Positions 17,101 through 25,762 of a stretch of 64,000 nt of DNA are shown here, piece by piece. This DNA comes from Streptomyces sp. HPF1205. GTDB lineage: Bacteria; Actinomycetota; Actinomycetes; Streptomycetales; Streptomycetaceae. The notes below the pieces were generated by a model. The model was not told the origin of the DNA. It did not search any database and saw only the letters and a program-made list of their open reading frames with translations. The position numbers and the translations under genes were made by a program. How positions within the stretch are numbered: position 1 is the stretch's first letter; each line of letters opens with the position of its first letter. The stretch lies in NCBI RefSeq assembly GCF_020400825.1, contig NZ_JAINVH010000011.1:62001-126000 (forward strand). Reading direction: 5' to 3'.

Positions 17101-17730
17101 GGCGTCACCTGTGTCTCCGGCAGCCGCGAGGTATTCCAGCGTCTTGCCGAACTCGTCGATGATCAGCAGCACTGGGGCGGTATCGCACAGCGCGGCGACG
17201 GCGTCGATGAGGCTCTCGGCTGTCGGCACCGCGCTTTCGGCACATGCGGCGAATGCTTGAGCGATGGCCTTGGGAAGGCGCGTCTTCCACCGGCGCTCGG
17301 CGGCGGTCCGCAGGGCGCGGTGGATGGTCGCCGCAAGCGGCTCGCGGCTTGCGGTGGCGACCGCGCCGAGGAATCCTCTTTCCGCGACCTGATCACGCAC
17401 CTGACTCAGGCGTACCGCGGTGTGCGGGTTGCTTGCGGCCACCGCCTTGTCCGCCTCAGCTCGGCGGGTCTTGTCGTGCCCGAGGAGAGCGTCGATGAGG
17501 TTCGACAAGGTTGATTTGCCCGAGCCGTAAGGGCCGGTGAACGACCATGCGCGAGTACGTCGCGGGTCCTCCAACGCGTTCGCGAGGCGTTCGAGGACGT
17601 CAAGAGCGCGTGCTCCGACGTAGGGAGCGTTGAGGTGGCGTTCACGCACATCGCGTTCGAGGTTGGTGGACCGCAGTTCGGATCCGACCAAGGCGATGCC
17701 TGCCGGAAGCTGGGCACGGTTCTCGGTCAT
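14149..17730 (-). CDS. sspC: SspC-like large ATPase
   Basis: The 1193-residue protein carries a Walker A motif FTGPYGSGKSTLSNL (residues 66-74) and a Walker B strand VLLIIDEFGKTLE (about residues 188-196), both near the N-terminus. A long helical remainder follows. Large P-loop ATPases of this kind accompany DUF4007 proteins in ssDNA phosphorothioation systems, where SspC is the ATPase/translocase component. It overlaps sspB and sspD by 4 nt on each side, so the three proteins are probably made in fixed ratio. No nuclease or helicase C-terminal domain is visible to me. Large BREX BrxC/PglY-type ATPases have a similar plan, but the DUF4007 and PP-loop neighbours favour SspC. Confidence 0.82.
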   Translation of the reverse strand: MTENRAQLPAGIALVGSELRSTNLERDVRERHLNAPYVGARALDVLERLANALEDPRRTRAWSFTGPYGSGKSTLSNLIDALLGHDKTRRAEADKAVAASNPHTAVRLSQVRDQVAERGFLGAVATASREPLAATIHRALRTAAERRWKTRLPKAIAQAFAACAESAVPTAESLIDAVAALCDTAPVLLIIDEFGKTLEYLAAAGDTGDADSDVFLLQMLAEKGAGPSGLPLFMLTLQHLAFTDYAARSSSVQTQEWAKVQGRFEDITFGPNLGDAVHLMRRRLDLSQVTGRGRTLIQAQAQAAADAWMLRGLNAVVDVSPQMFADLYPLHPLTIVAAPLIAAQIGQHDRSLTGFLASDEPHTVRRTLEALASKTPERASTIRLPQLYDYFFASGRTTILASSKASRWLEIDMRLSEAHGLASEEQDILKTIGILNLIDADGLLRATPSMIHLALQDPTDVSDSERYTALQERLGKLVEDGFVVHREYSNEYRVWQGTDVDIEARVKENATRVKPADVVAYLGKHLGAVLPDAVVAGKHSQQTGMLRYFVADVSPRSEKIDGPEVVKDAADGLILFHLGPLDTLPAVNSPLPALVGTTEHPERVLQAGIELVALEELLDDDTIDHVASREITERAAEISQSLGTMLDEAFNPRSPHSTWRLWHVGTAAGNTPDALIEARSYSSLVSQACERVYPFTPHIRNEMAGRHQLTSNGARARRELLTAMIQRSGLPLLGFDEKGYSAERAMYHGVVEYLGLHRFAGEASSGGTAESILTHGIARPDPEENSSVMAAWDALDTALTGAKRPTPIVDIYHQLMAPPYGVKAGVVPTLVVAALILRAEDIALFEDGNYCPRLTPEIVERLNVPYPDRFTVKAVPVGRGQRRVVVNALAKSLKVDVPRSRATRNPLLLAVTRTVLERVMVLDPYTRQTRRLSDQALAIRGLLSRATDPDELIFTSLPKALGYPAISADTPKDEQTAQAYVDALTRALDDLTGAAGALRREVAATLGTEFRLPATVRELRAGLTERLRGFADAPLELSLQGFVSRALNGNLPDEDWLDPIVIRLANRALGDWTDADAESFPRKVKEVARALDRVGHLYDVRQTPVVDQEAAPSAQQIETRLLTLTTPQGTEERALIHVPKQSRQTADELVVSVIRQAEDALGPDGARILLAALAERLAASDSDSVLARKEGML

Positions 17731-18839
17731 GATCCGATGCTCTCCTCACTCAGTTCGAACTCCTCGACCTGGCGAGGAGCCGGCTTGCGTGCTTTCTTGG
17801 GCGCGGTACCGGCGAGCCCCGGATGCTTGCGCATCCACTCCTGCGGGGTGGGAAAGCCGTCACGTTCCCTGACACGGCCGTAATACTCATCCAGAACATC
17901 CCAGGCCAGTTCCTGAGGCGGTTTGGCATACGCGAGACTGCGTTGACCGAGTGCTTCAACGATCTGAAGATCCGGGTGGCCGCCCACCAGTCCTTCGATG
18001 GCCTTGGTCAGCTCCGGCTCCCTCATGCGGAATGCCCGGCCAGGAGACCCCGTCTCACCAGCGAGCCGCGCAAGAGAGATCTGACCTGCCTGCGTGGCGA
18101 GGCGCGAAGCGTAGTCCAGGCAGGCGTAGACGAGGACTGCCGCGGGCAGGTTCGAACGGGTACCGCTGGTGAAGCGCCACGTGCGTTCCTTCCCCCTGCC
18201 CCGGCCTTCCAGCAGGCCAAGTTCCTTGAAGGGCGACATCAGCTGGTCTTCGAAGCTGCCGGGTGACAGAGGGTTGGCCTCTAGGTCCTGCGCGTACATC
18301 TTGATGATGCAGTCGACGTCACGCTTGATGGATTCCGCCGCAGGACGCCTAGGCGCCGCGAAGTTCTCGTTGACGTAGCGCGTGATGACGCTTTCCATCT
18401 CCTCCGCGGTCGCACGCGAGCGCGCGGCGAGGTTGAAGATGATGTACCAGCTCGGCACCTGGCACTTTGCTTCGGACTCGGATGACAACAGCCACCAATG
18501 CAGCAGCCACAGACTTCCTGTGTCCTCCAGGTAGGGGTCGGCACCGTCCTCGTCGAGCAGCCACCGCGCTCGCCAGGTTGGCGCGGACAGAAGGGCACGG
18601 GCCGAGGGATCGCTGTGGGCATACTCTTTGGTCAGCTTGAAGGCGCGCGACCAGTAGCGCATCGCGTTGACCATGTTCTTGCCGACGCCGAGCAGAACAG
18701 GCGCGTCCTCCCGGTAGAAGACGCCAGGCGTGTCTTTGACCTGCATGTAAGCCTTGTGCAACCAGCCGAACCGCGGGGCGAAGGTCTCATGTCGGTTGAA
18801 GGAGAGGTCAACGGCCTCGGCAAGCCCGCTATCGGACAT
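17727..18839 (-). CDS. sspB: SspB-like DUF4007 protein
   Basis: The 370-residue product has the classic DUF4007 blocks: SFNRHETFAPRFGWLHKAY near the N-terminus, VLLGVGKNMVNAMRYW, and DPYLEDTGSLWLLHWWLL around residue 105. SspB of this family is reported as the nickase that opens one strand for sulfur insertion. The ATG is preceded by a GGAAAGG ribosome site, and the stop overlaps the sspC start (ATGA). It lies 67 bp downstream of sspA. DUF4007 also occurs in haloarchaeal and Dnd-related loci, but with the neighbouring genes the SspABCD assignment is strong. Confidence 0.87.
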   Translation of the reverse strand: MSDSGLAEAVDLSFNRHETFAPRFGWLHKAYMQVKDTPGVFYREDAPVLLGVGKNMVNAMRYWSRAFKLTKEYAHSDPSARALLSAPTWRARWLLDEDGADPYLEDTGSLWLLHWWLLSSESEAKCQVPSWYIIFNLAARSRATAEEMESVITRYVNENFAAPRRPAAESIKRDVDCIIKMYAQDLEANPLSPGSFEDQLMSPFKELGLLEGRGRGKERTWRFTSGTRSNLPAAVLVYACLDYASRLATQAGQISLARLAGETGSPGRAFRMREPELTKAIEGLVGGHPDLQIVEALGQRSLAYAKPPQELAWDVLDEYYGRVRERDGFPTPQEWMRKHPGLAGTAPKKARKPAPRQVEEFELSEESIGS

Positions 18840-18906
18840 GTGTTGGGAGCCTTTCCAGATGCATGGAGCTCACGGGGAGCAGGAGGTCAGCGCCGCCGGG
18901 CACGGC

Positions 18907-20091
18907 TTACGGTTCGGCGTCGGCAGCCATCACCGAGCGGATCTTTGCGACTGCACCCACGACGGCTTCAACGGCTTGCTCAACGTCTCGGTCGGTGGTG
19001 GCATAACCGAGCGAGAAGCGGACGGTGGAATCCGCCTCCTCACGGCTGCGGCCCATGGCGAGCAGGACATGACTCGGACTCGGTGCTCCCGAAGCGCAGG
19101 CACTGCCGTCGGAGGCCGCGATGCCAGGCATTGCGGCCAGCACGGCATCGGCGGGCAAGCCCGGGAAAGTGATGCTTATCACACCCGGGAGCCGGGGCAC
19201 ATCGGCGCCATTGATCCGGCAGTCCGGCAGTCGGGCCGACAGGTTGGCCTCCAGCTCGTCGCGGAGCGCGGTGACCCTTACAGCCTCGTCATGCATTTTC
19301 AGACGGGCGGCTTCGGCTGCTGCTCCGAGTCCGACGATGCCTGCGACATTGAGCGTGCCCGCACGCCAGCCGCGTTCCTGTCCTCCGCCGATCAGGAGGG
19401 GGTTGTACGGCAGCGACAGGCCGCGACGAACGAACAGGGCACCTACGCCCTGCGGCCCACCGAACTTGTGCGCGGACAAGGAGAGCAGGTCGACATCCAG
19501 TTCATCGAGGTCGATCGGCAGCCGGCCCACGTACTGCGTGGCATCGGTGTGCACCACTGCCCCGGCCGCGTGCGCGACCTTGATGACGGCCTGCAGGTCG
19601 GTGAGGACCCCGGTCTCGTTGTTCGCGAGCATGACCGAGACCAGGGCGACTCCGCGCTCACCAGCGCCTTCAAGCGCTTGGTCCAGCTTGGCCAAGTCGA
19701 CAACGCCGTCACCATCCACCGGAAGGATCACGAGGGCACCGGGGGCTTCTTGAGTAATCGCCCGGGCCACCTCGAGCACCGCCGGATGCTCTACCGCAGT
19801 GGTCACCAGTACACCACCGCGAGCGTATGCAGCACGAAGGGCGAGATTGTTGGCCTCTGTTGCACCAGACGTGAAGATGATCTCCCCAGCGGAGCAGTTG
19901 AGAAGCGAGGCGAGCTGCCGGCGCGCCGCGTCTACCCGAGTGGCGGCGTCACGCCCGGCGTGATGCATGCTGGAGGCATTGCCGACGCTCCCGAGTGCCG
20001 CGAGCACAGCGTCGAGTGCTTCCGGGCGCAGTGGCGCGGTGGCGTTGTAGTCGAGGTAGATCACGCTGGCCCCTGTGGCCTGCTCCGCCAT
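18907..20091 (-). CDS. sspA: Cysteine desulfurase SspA/DndA-like
   Basis: This PLP enzyme of 394 residues takes sulfur from L-cysteine as a protein persulfide for DNA modification. Visible signatures are LDYNATAP at the N-terminus, TSGATEANN, the PLP-stacking His in VEHPAV (H102), NNETG, the Schiff-base lysine in SLSAHKFGG (K209) and the catalytic cysteine in SDGSACASGAPSPSH (C332). The start ATG at 20091 is chosen because a GAGGGGG ribosome site precedes it; the longer frame would add 55 poorly conserved residues. It is the first gene of the leftward ssp operon, diverging from the helicase gene. It could also serve Fe-S assembly, but the position argues for a dedicated role. Confidence 0.9.
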   Translation of the reverse strand: MAEQATGASVIYLDYNATAPLRPEALDAVLAALGSVGNASSMHHAGRDAATRVDAARRQLASLLNCSAGEIIFTSGATEANNLALRAAYARGGVLVTTAVEHPAVLEVARAITQEAPGALVILPVDGDGVVDLAKLDQALEGAGERGVALVSVMLANNETGVLTDLQAVIKVAHAAGAVVHTDATQYVGRLPIDLDELDVDLLSLSAHKFGGPQGVGALFVRRGLSLPYNPLLIGGGQERGWRAGTLNVAGIVGLGAAAEAARLKMHDEAVRVTALRDELEANLSARLPDCRINGADVPRLPGVISITFPGLPADAVLAAMPGIAASDGSACASGAPSPSHVLLAMGRSREEADSTVRFSLGYATTDRDVEQAVEAVVGAVAKIRSVMAADAEP

Positions 20092-20492
20092 ATGTGCCCC
20101 CTCGTGCAACGGACCTAAGCTCATTCCTGGTGCCCTCGCTCGTCGGAGCTTCTCGTTCCGCCAGGAGTGCACTGAGATCCTAGCCGTCCCGGGAGACACA
20201 GGAGACCAAAGCCGAGCTTCGGCACGCCGCGAGCGCATTACACCAAATACGAACATGCATTCGACACGCGGGTCTACCCCTACTCCTCACGCAGCGGGCG
20301 GAACGCCGCTGGGACGGAGCCGAAATCAGCCGTAGCAGCCCGCGTTGGCTGTGGGGCGGTCTAGGGTTAACTCGGCTGCCACCGCGTATGCAGGTGAGGA
20401 GTCGAACGCGCTGGCGTCATGGGGAGGGTAGGACGGTTGCACTTCGCTCGGGTGGGGTGCCTCTTGCAGCCGGGCGTACGGCAGGGGGCGAC
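20092..20492. promoter_or_regulatory. Divergent promoter region, sspA versus helicase operon
   Basis: About 400 bp separate the sspA start from the chosen GTG of the helicase. The middle (about 20230-20265) is less GC-rich than its surroundings and is the likely promoter zone. I see no clear consensus promoter or operator. A shared control region would let modification and effector genes be tuned together. Confidence 0.4.
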
Positions 20493-22112
20493 GTGATCGA
20501 TTCGCCTGGTATGCCGTTCCGGGCCATCCTCGACCTGGCACCGATCGATTACGTGCGGCACTTGGTGGGCGAGCACGTGTGTGAGCTGCTGGAGCTGCTG
20601 GAGGGGGGCAAAGTAGACGATGACACTCTTCGCGCAGTGGCCGCCTCCGCCGTCTCTGCCAAACGGCTCGTAGCTGATCCCGTCGAACGCGCACATCTGC
20701 TACGACTGCTGCCGCCAGAGAAGCGGGAAGAGCTTGCAGGACGACTCGGTCGCGCCGGCAGCACTCCGACGGCCGCCTTCCTGGCGCGCCTATCCTGGTC
20801 CTCCGAGCAACGCAGAGTCTTCCACGGCTTCCTCGGCCTGGTGGTCGACCGGGCCCCCGAGGCCCCCGTGTCCTCCCTCCGGCGTGTGGAGTCGGCCTAC
20901 GGCCTCTTCCCCCACCAGCGAACCGCAGCGAGCAAAGCGCGCCGCCTGCTGTACTCCGGCGAACGGCGGACGGTGCTCCACCTGCCTACCGGAGGCGGTA
21001 AGACCCGCACCGCCATGAACCTGGTCTGTGATCATCTGCGGCACAGCGAACCGACGGTGGTCGTCTGGCTAGCACGAGGCCGAGAGCTACTTGAGCAGGC
21101 GGCCCTGGAGTTCGAACGCGCCTGGGCTGCCCTCGGTAACAGGGAGGTCGTAGCCATACGGATGTGGGGCGACGCCCCAACCTCCTTGGATGACGTCATT
21201 GACGGCGTCGTTATCCTGGGCCTCGACAAGGCTGGCGCCGCAGCGAAAGCCGATCACACCTTCTTGGACCGCCTGGCCTTGCGGACAACCCTGACCGTCT
21301 TCGACGAAACGCATCAGGCGATCGCGCCCACCTACCGTCGGGTCCTGGACGCACTGACGCTGCGGAGCGACTCCAGTCTGCTGGGCCTGACAGCCACGCC
21401 CGGTCGCACGTGGACTGACATCGCCGAGGACGAGAGGCTCGCGGACCTCTTCGCCCACCAGAAGGTCATGCTGGAGATCGGTGGGTACGACAACCCGGTA
21501 ACTGCCCTCATCGAGCAGGGATATCTGGCCCGCCCGACCTTCCGCACCGTCGCGGCAGAGTCCGGCATGAAGCTCAACGCACAGGACCGCAGACATCTCG
21601 CGGCATCGTTCGACATCCCCGACATGTTCATCGATCGGCTCACCGAGAGCGTGCAGTGGAACCTGCAAGTCGTCCGAACCATCCTCGACTTGGCTGCACA
21701 GCACCGGCGCATCCTGCTGTTCGCCGCTTCCGTAGAGCACAGTCGACTGATCACCGCGATCTTGTCCATGCTCGGCGTGGACGCGGACCAAGTCACAGCC
21801 GAGTCATCAACCCGTCACCGAGACCGAGTAATCAGCCGTTTCAAAGGGCCAGGGACGCGGCCCATGGTCCTTTCCAATTTCGGCGTACTCACAACCGGGT
21901 TTGATGCACCAGCCGCCAGCGCCGCAGTCATCGCTCGCCCCACCCGTTCACTAGTGCTCTATAGCCAGATGGTGGGCCGCGTCATCCGGGGGCCCAAGGC
22001 GGGCGGCACACCAACTTGCGAAATTGTCACCGTCGTCGACCCGGAGCTCCCCGGTTTCGGAGACGTGGCGGAAGCGTTCACGAACTGGGAAGACGTCTGG
22101 AAGGCCCGATGA
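20493..22112 (+). CDS. Superfamily II DEAD/DEAH-like helicase
   Basis: Starting at the GTG after GCAGGGGGC, the protein has 539 residues; an ATG at 20511 is an alternative. It has a Q-like FPHQ, Walker A PTGGGKT (about residues 165-171), Walker B DETHQ, motif III TATPGR and motif VI QMVGRVIRG, so both RecA-like domains are complete. An N-terminal helical extension of about 130 residues precedes them. It is a DNA or RNA translocase by family. The stop overlaps the GHKL gene (ATGA) and the trio helicase-GHKL-PLD reads as one operon. Similar helicases accompany MORC/MutL-like ATPases in restriction-type loci. Confidence 0.88.
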   Translation: MIDSPGMPFRAILDLAPIDYVRHLVGEHVCELLELLEGGKVDDDTLRAVAASAVSAKRLVADPVERAHLLRLLPPEKREELAGRLGRAGSTPTAAFLARLSWSSEQRRVFHGFLGLVVDRAPEAPVSSLRRVESAYGLFPHQRTAASKARRLLYSGERRTVLHLPTGGGKTRTAMNLVCDHLRHSEPTVVVWLARGRELLEQAALEFERAWAALGNREVVAIRMWGDAPTSLDDVIDGVVILGLDKAGAAAKADHTFLDRLALRTTLTVFDETHQAIAPTYRRVLDALTLRSDSSLLGLTATPGRTWTDIAEDERLADLFAHQKVMLEIGGYDNPVTALIEQGYLARPTFRTVAAESGMKLNAQDRRHLAASFDIPDMFIDRLTESVQWNLQVVRTILDLAAQHRRILLFAASVEHSRLITAILSMLGVDADQVTAESSTRHRDRVISRFKGPGTRPMVLSNFGVLTTGFDAPAASAAVIARPTRSLVLYSQMVGRVIRGPKAGGTPTCEIVTVVDPELPGFGDVAEAFTNWEDVWKAR

Positions 22113-23968
22113 CATCCAAATACTCGATCGTCACCTCCGACCTGACGGTCAAAGCTCTCCAGGACAGCGGCTACAAATCAACCGCACACGCCATCGCCGA
22201 GCTGATCGACAACGGCATCGAAGCCGGCGCAGACCTGGTGGAACTGTTTGTCGTCGAGGGAACGGACCGGCCCTCCGAGCGTGCGCGGCACCGCGTGGAG
22301 ACTATAGCCGTCATCGACAACGGTCATGGAATGGACCCTGAGACACTCAGGCAGTCCCTGCGGTTCGGCGCCGGAACGCGACAACTCCGCAAAGGTATCG
22401 GGCGCTTCGGGGTGGGTCTCCCCAACTCCAGTATTTCTCAATGCGATCGAGTGGATGTCTGGTCCTGGACCAACGGGCCCGACAACGCATTGCACACCTA
22501 TCTCGATCTTGCGGAACTGCGCGCTGGCCTCGAAGAGGTGCCCGAGCCAAAGCCCAAGCCGGTTCCGGAAGACTGGCAGCGCCTGGCGCACGCTCTCGGC
22601 CCCACAGGCACCCTCGTGCAGTGGACCCAGCTCGAGCGCGTGCAATGGCGCGGAGCTCAAGCCACGCTCGTCAACACCGAGAGTCTGATCGGTCGAATCT
22701 ATCGACGGCTGATCACCAAGGGAACTCGCATCCGACTCGTGCCCGTACGGGGATGGTTCCCGCTCGACGGGGAACGCGACGCACGTCCCAACGATCCTCT
22801 CTACCTCATGGCGCCCAGTTCCACTCCACGCCCGTTCGACAGCAAACCGATGTTCCGCCCCCACGGTGGCGGCAACGCTGGCGAGATCGGCGTCGAGCGG
22901 TTCATGGTCAAGGGCATGGACGGCGCAGAGTACCCGGTCTTGGTCCGAGCATCCCTTGCTGTCGACGCGGCGCGGCGCCCCGATATTCCCAACGAAGAGT
23001 GGCCCAAGGACATCTCACCCACTCTCGACCCGGGTAGGACCGAATGGGGTAAACACGCCGCGAAGAACTTGGGCATCTCGCTCATCCGGGCGGACCGCGA
23101 ACTCGACCTCGACTCGTCCTGGACCAGCTCCTACGATCCAGTCGAGCGGTGGTGGGGTGTCGAAATCGACTTCCCACCGCAACTCGACGAGGTGTTCGGC
23201 GTAACGAACAACAAGCAGGCAGCCTTGATTTTCTCCAGTCTGTCCAACTTCGACTGGAAGGAGGAGGCAGCAGGGCTGTCGTTCGAAGAATTCCGCGACC
23301 AGCTCCGCGAAGAGGGCGACCGCCGTCTTCCTCTGATCGAGATCGTCTACTATATCCGCGAAAAGCTGCTGGGCAGCCTACGCGCGCAGCTGGCCGATCA
23401 AACCCGTGGCACCAGGTCCAATCGCAAGCGGCACGAGGAGGTCGAGGCTAAGGCTGAGCATGCCCTGCGGCGCCGGCGAGAGGAAACCCAGCCAAGCTTT
23501 ACCGACCAGCTTGCGGAGCAGACTACCGAGGAAGAGAGCCAGCAGCAGCAGCTGGAAAGCCTCGTCAACGTCCACAAGTACACTCCAGCCGACGCCGAGC
23601 GCATCATCGCGGAAACCAAGGCTAACAACCGCCATGTCCAGCTTCTGACCAGTCGGAATCCCGATTCTCCCGCATTCTTCAACGTCGAATTCATCCCTGG
23701 CGTGTTGCAGGTCTCGCTCAATATGGACCACCCTGCCTACAGCGATCTCATCGCAGTGCTCGACCAGGACCTCGAGGACGCCAGCCGGGAAGAGCTCGGT
23801 GAGCGGCTCGTCGCCGCTGCCAACGCCTTCAAGCTCCTGCTGCTGTCGTGGGCCCGCTATGAGGACGAGCAGCCTGACCGGCCGCGCGCTCGAGCCAAGC
23901 AGATGCGGCAGGACTGGGGCCGTATCGCCCGTGAGTTCCTCGCGCCCGATGACGAGGATGACGAGTGA
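22109..23968 (+). CDS. MORC/MutL-like GHKL ATPase
   Basis: The 619-residue protein has the full Bergerat fold: N-box in AIAELIDNGIEAGA (E31, N35), G1 box VIDNGHGMD (about residues 69-76) and G2 GIGRFGVGLPNSS (about 96-108). This places it with the MutL/Hsp90/MORC group rather than histidine kinases. A charged coiled coil near residues 440-520 (RRREETQPSF, EEESQQQQLESLV) could act as a dimer arm. Prokaryotic MORC-like ATPases have been noted beside helicases and nucleases in restriction-like contexts, where ATP-driven dimer closure is thought to clamp DNA. It overlaps the helicase stop and the PLD start by 4 nt each. Confidence 0.88.
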   Translation: MTSKYSIVTSDLTVKALQDSGYKSTAHAIAELIDNGIEAGADLVELFVVEGTDRPSERARHRVETIAVIDNGHGMDPETLRQSLRFGAGTRQLRKGIGRFGVGLPNSSISQCDRVDVWSWTNGPDNALHTYLDLAELRAGLEEVPEPKPKPVPEDWQRLAHALGPTGTLVQWTQLERVQWRGAQATLVNTESLIGRIYRRLITKGTRIRLVPVRGWFPLDGERDARPNDPLYLMAPSSTPRPFDSKPMFRPHGGGNAGEIGVERFMVKGMDGAEYPVLVRASLAVDAARRPDIPNEEWPKDISPTLDPGRTEWGKHAAKNLGISLIRADRELDLDSSWTSSYDPVERWWGVEIDFPPQLDEVFGVTNNKQAALIFSSLSNFDWKEEAAGLSFEEFRDQLREEGDRRLPLIEIVYYIREKLLGSLRAQLADQTRGTRSNRKRHEEVEAKAEHALRRRREETQPSFTDQLAEQTTEEESQQQQLESLVNVHKYTPADAERIIAETKANNRHVQLLTSRNPDSPAFFNVEFIPGVLQVSLNMDHPAYSDLIAVLDQDLEDASREELGERLVAAANAFKLLLLSWARYEDEQPDRPRARAKQMRQDWGRIAREFLAPDDEDDE

Positions 23969-24876
23969 CGGACGATCACGTATGGCAGCAAATCGCGCAG
24001 CTGCTGCGAACAGCGAGCCGGCGTGTCGTCCTTGTCGCCCCCTTCGTCAAGAAGAACCTGTTTCAGGCAGTGCTTGAGGCCGTCCCCGCCAGCGTCACCG
24101 ACATAAGTTGTGTGACCCGGTGGTCCATCACGGAGATTGCCGCCGGCGTCTCGGACCCCGAGATCATGCAACTCGCCGTCGAGGACGGACGGGTCCGGGT
24201 ACGGCTGTGCCATAACCTGCACGCCAAGCTATATGCCGCTGACACCCGTTGTCTGGTCGGCTCGGCCAACCTCACCGGTAAGGCGACCGGTCTCGTCTCC
24301 GGGGCCAACATCGAGCTGCTCATGGAGACGGACATCGCGCATCCAGAAGTGCGGCGAGTGCTCGACACAATCGATCGCCATGCGGTGCCAGCAACGCTCG
24401 ATCTAGCACGGCAACTGCGTGAGCAGGCCGAGCTTCTCAAGGATGACGAGGACGCGCCCCGAGTAGTGATCCCCGGGCAGCAAACCCGGGCCGGCCGCTG
24501 GATGCCCGAGACACGACGCCCGGAACGCCTGTATCGGGTCTACTGCGGACGCCACCGCAACATCGGCAAAGACGTCCTCGCCGGTGTACTCCGTGATCTT
24601 GTCGAGCTCGACGTCTCGCCCGGCCTCTCCGAGCAGGAGTTCAGGTCGGCCATCCGCGACCGCCTCCACCAACTGCCAGAACTCCGCAACCTGAACACAG
24701 CTGGCCGTCTACGCCTGGATGACACGAAGGACGAGCTAGTCACGAGCGGCGCCTTCACAGAGGAGCAGGCTCAGCGCACCGTCGAGACCATCGCCGAGTG
24801 GCTGCGGTACTTCGACGAGGTCCACTTCGTACCGACGGGACCATGGGAGATCAGACAGGGGAAGCAGATCATCTGA
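23965..24876 (+). CDS. PLD-family nuclease
   Basis: The 303-residue protein has one HKD motif, HAKLYAAD followed by VGSANLT (H86, K88, D93, then S100 and N102), as in Nuc/BfiI-type nucleases that dimerise to make one active site. Only a single HKD is visible, consistent with dimerisation. A C-terminal region of about 150 residues contains helical segments and a possible winged-helix-like fold. The GTG start overlaps the GHKL stop, so the nuclease is coupled to the ATPase. It is probably the cleaving effector of the helicase-GHKL-PLD trio. Confidence 0.85.
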   Translation: MTDDHVWQQIAQLLRTASRRVVLVAPFVKKNLFQAVLEAVPASVTDISCVTRWSITEIAAGVSDPEIMQLAVEDGRVRVRLCHNLHAKLYAADTRCLVGSANLTGKATGLVSGANIELLMETDIAHPEVRRVLDTIDRHAVPATLDLARQLREQAELLKDDEDAPRVVIPGQQTRAGRWMPETRRPERLYRVYCGRHRNIGKDVLAGVLRDLVELDVSPGLSEQEFRSAIRDRLHQLPELRNLNTAGRLRLDDTKDELVTSGAFTEEQAQRTVETIAEWLRYFDEVHFVPTGPWEIRQGKQII

Positions 24877-25023
24877 CGGCCTGAGAGGCGGCGTGACCGC
24901 GGACGCCGCTCGGTAAGCGACTCAGGGGGCTCCAATAGTCGCGCCACGCGCGCGGTACCTTAGAACGCCTCGCTCGGCGTGAGACCATCGCCAACCACTG
25001 CGACGACAGAATGGGTAGAGAGT

Positions 25024-25674
25024 ATGGCAGCGGGACGCGTGCCGTATCTGCTCGGTCACGCGGAGATCGCGGCTCTCTTCGGGATCGAGCGACAGACATC
25101 GCAGAAGTGGCGAACCGAGGGCACGTTGCCCGAGCCGGATCTGCTGGCTTCCGGGAATCCCTACTGGCTGTTGGCCACGGTACTGCGACTCGGTGGAGTA
25201 GGCGATCGCCAGATGGCCCCAGACCGGCTGGCCGCCTATAAGGCCAGCATCCCTCATGGCCACGAGACCGAGGACAGGTGGCAACTCCCCACGATCCTGG
25301 GCATCCAGGAGGTGGCCCACGTCCTCTCCTGTGACCGGCAGACGATCTCCCGATGGCGTAACCGCCACCAGATCGCCGAAGCCGATCTGGTGCTCTCCGG
25401 CTCTCCGCTGTGGCTGCTGGAGACCATCCTGGAGGATGCGCGGCAGCGCCAGCGAGCCACGGTCTCGTCCCAGATTGAGCTGCTCCGTGAGGGCCAGCGC
25501 GCTCCCCAGAGACCTCGCGGACGCAGGGCCAGTCCCCTTTCCGCGCGCCGCCCAACGCGACAACCGTTGCCTGCCGCACGGGCCTTCACCAGCGCCGACC
25601 ACACTGCAGCCGCCGAGTTCCTCACGTCCGTTCTGGCCCAAGGCTATTCCGTCATCATCAAGCCTCAGCGTTAG
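25024..25674 (+). CDS. Tandem HTH protein (two AlpA/MerR-like units)
   Basis: From the ATG at 25024 the 216-residue protein contains two copies of one module: residues 8-56 (HAEIAALFGIERQTSQKWRTEG, ending ASGNPYWLLATVL) and 91-138 (IQEVAHVLSCDRQTISRWRNR, ending LSGSPLWLLETIL). Each is a helix-turn-helix of the excisionase/AlpA type with a repeated WLL tail, so the gene probably arose by internal duplication. A basic C-terminal tail of about 70 residues follows. It sits 147 bp beyond the PLD gene and upstream of the PP-loop gene, whose promoter has an inverted repeat it could bind. That link is inference; the ribosome site is weak. Confidence 0.72.
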   Translation: MAAGRVPYLLGHAEIAALFGIERQTSQKWRTEGTLPEPDLLASGNPYWLLATVLRLGGVGDRQMAPDRLAAYKASIPHGHETEDRWQLPTILGIQEVAHVLSCDRQTISRWRNRHQIAEADLVLSGSPLWLLETILEDARQRQRATVSSQIELLREGQRAPQRPRGRRASPLSARRPTRQPLPAARAFTSADHTAAAEFLTSVLAQGYSVIIKPQR

Positions 25675-25762
25675 CTCACGTTGTCAGCCACCCGACACAG
25701 TCCCACCGGACCGGCCCAACTGGGCTCACCGCTGTGTTCGCCGACGGCGATGATATAAACAC

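Noticed and set aside
18140-18165. tRNA-like GGTTCGA segment
   Set aside because: It lies within the sspB coding frame and no cloverleaf can be drawn around it.
14149-20091. Reading the locus as a BREX or classical Dnd system
   Set aside because: A large ATPase plus PP-loop protein can occur in BREX, but PglZ and a Lon-like gene are missing. DndD/DndE are also missing. DUF4007 with ATPase, PP-loop and desulfurase fits SspABCD best.
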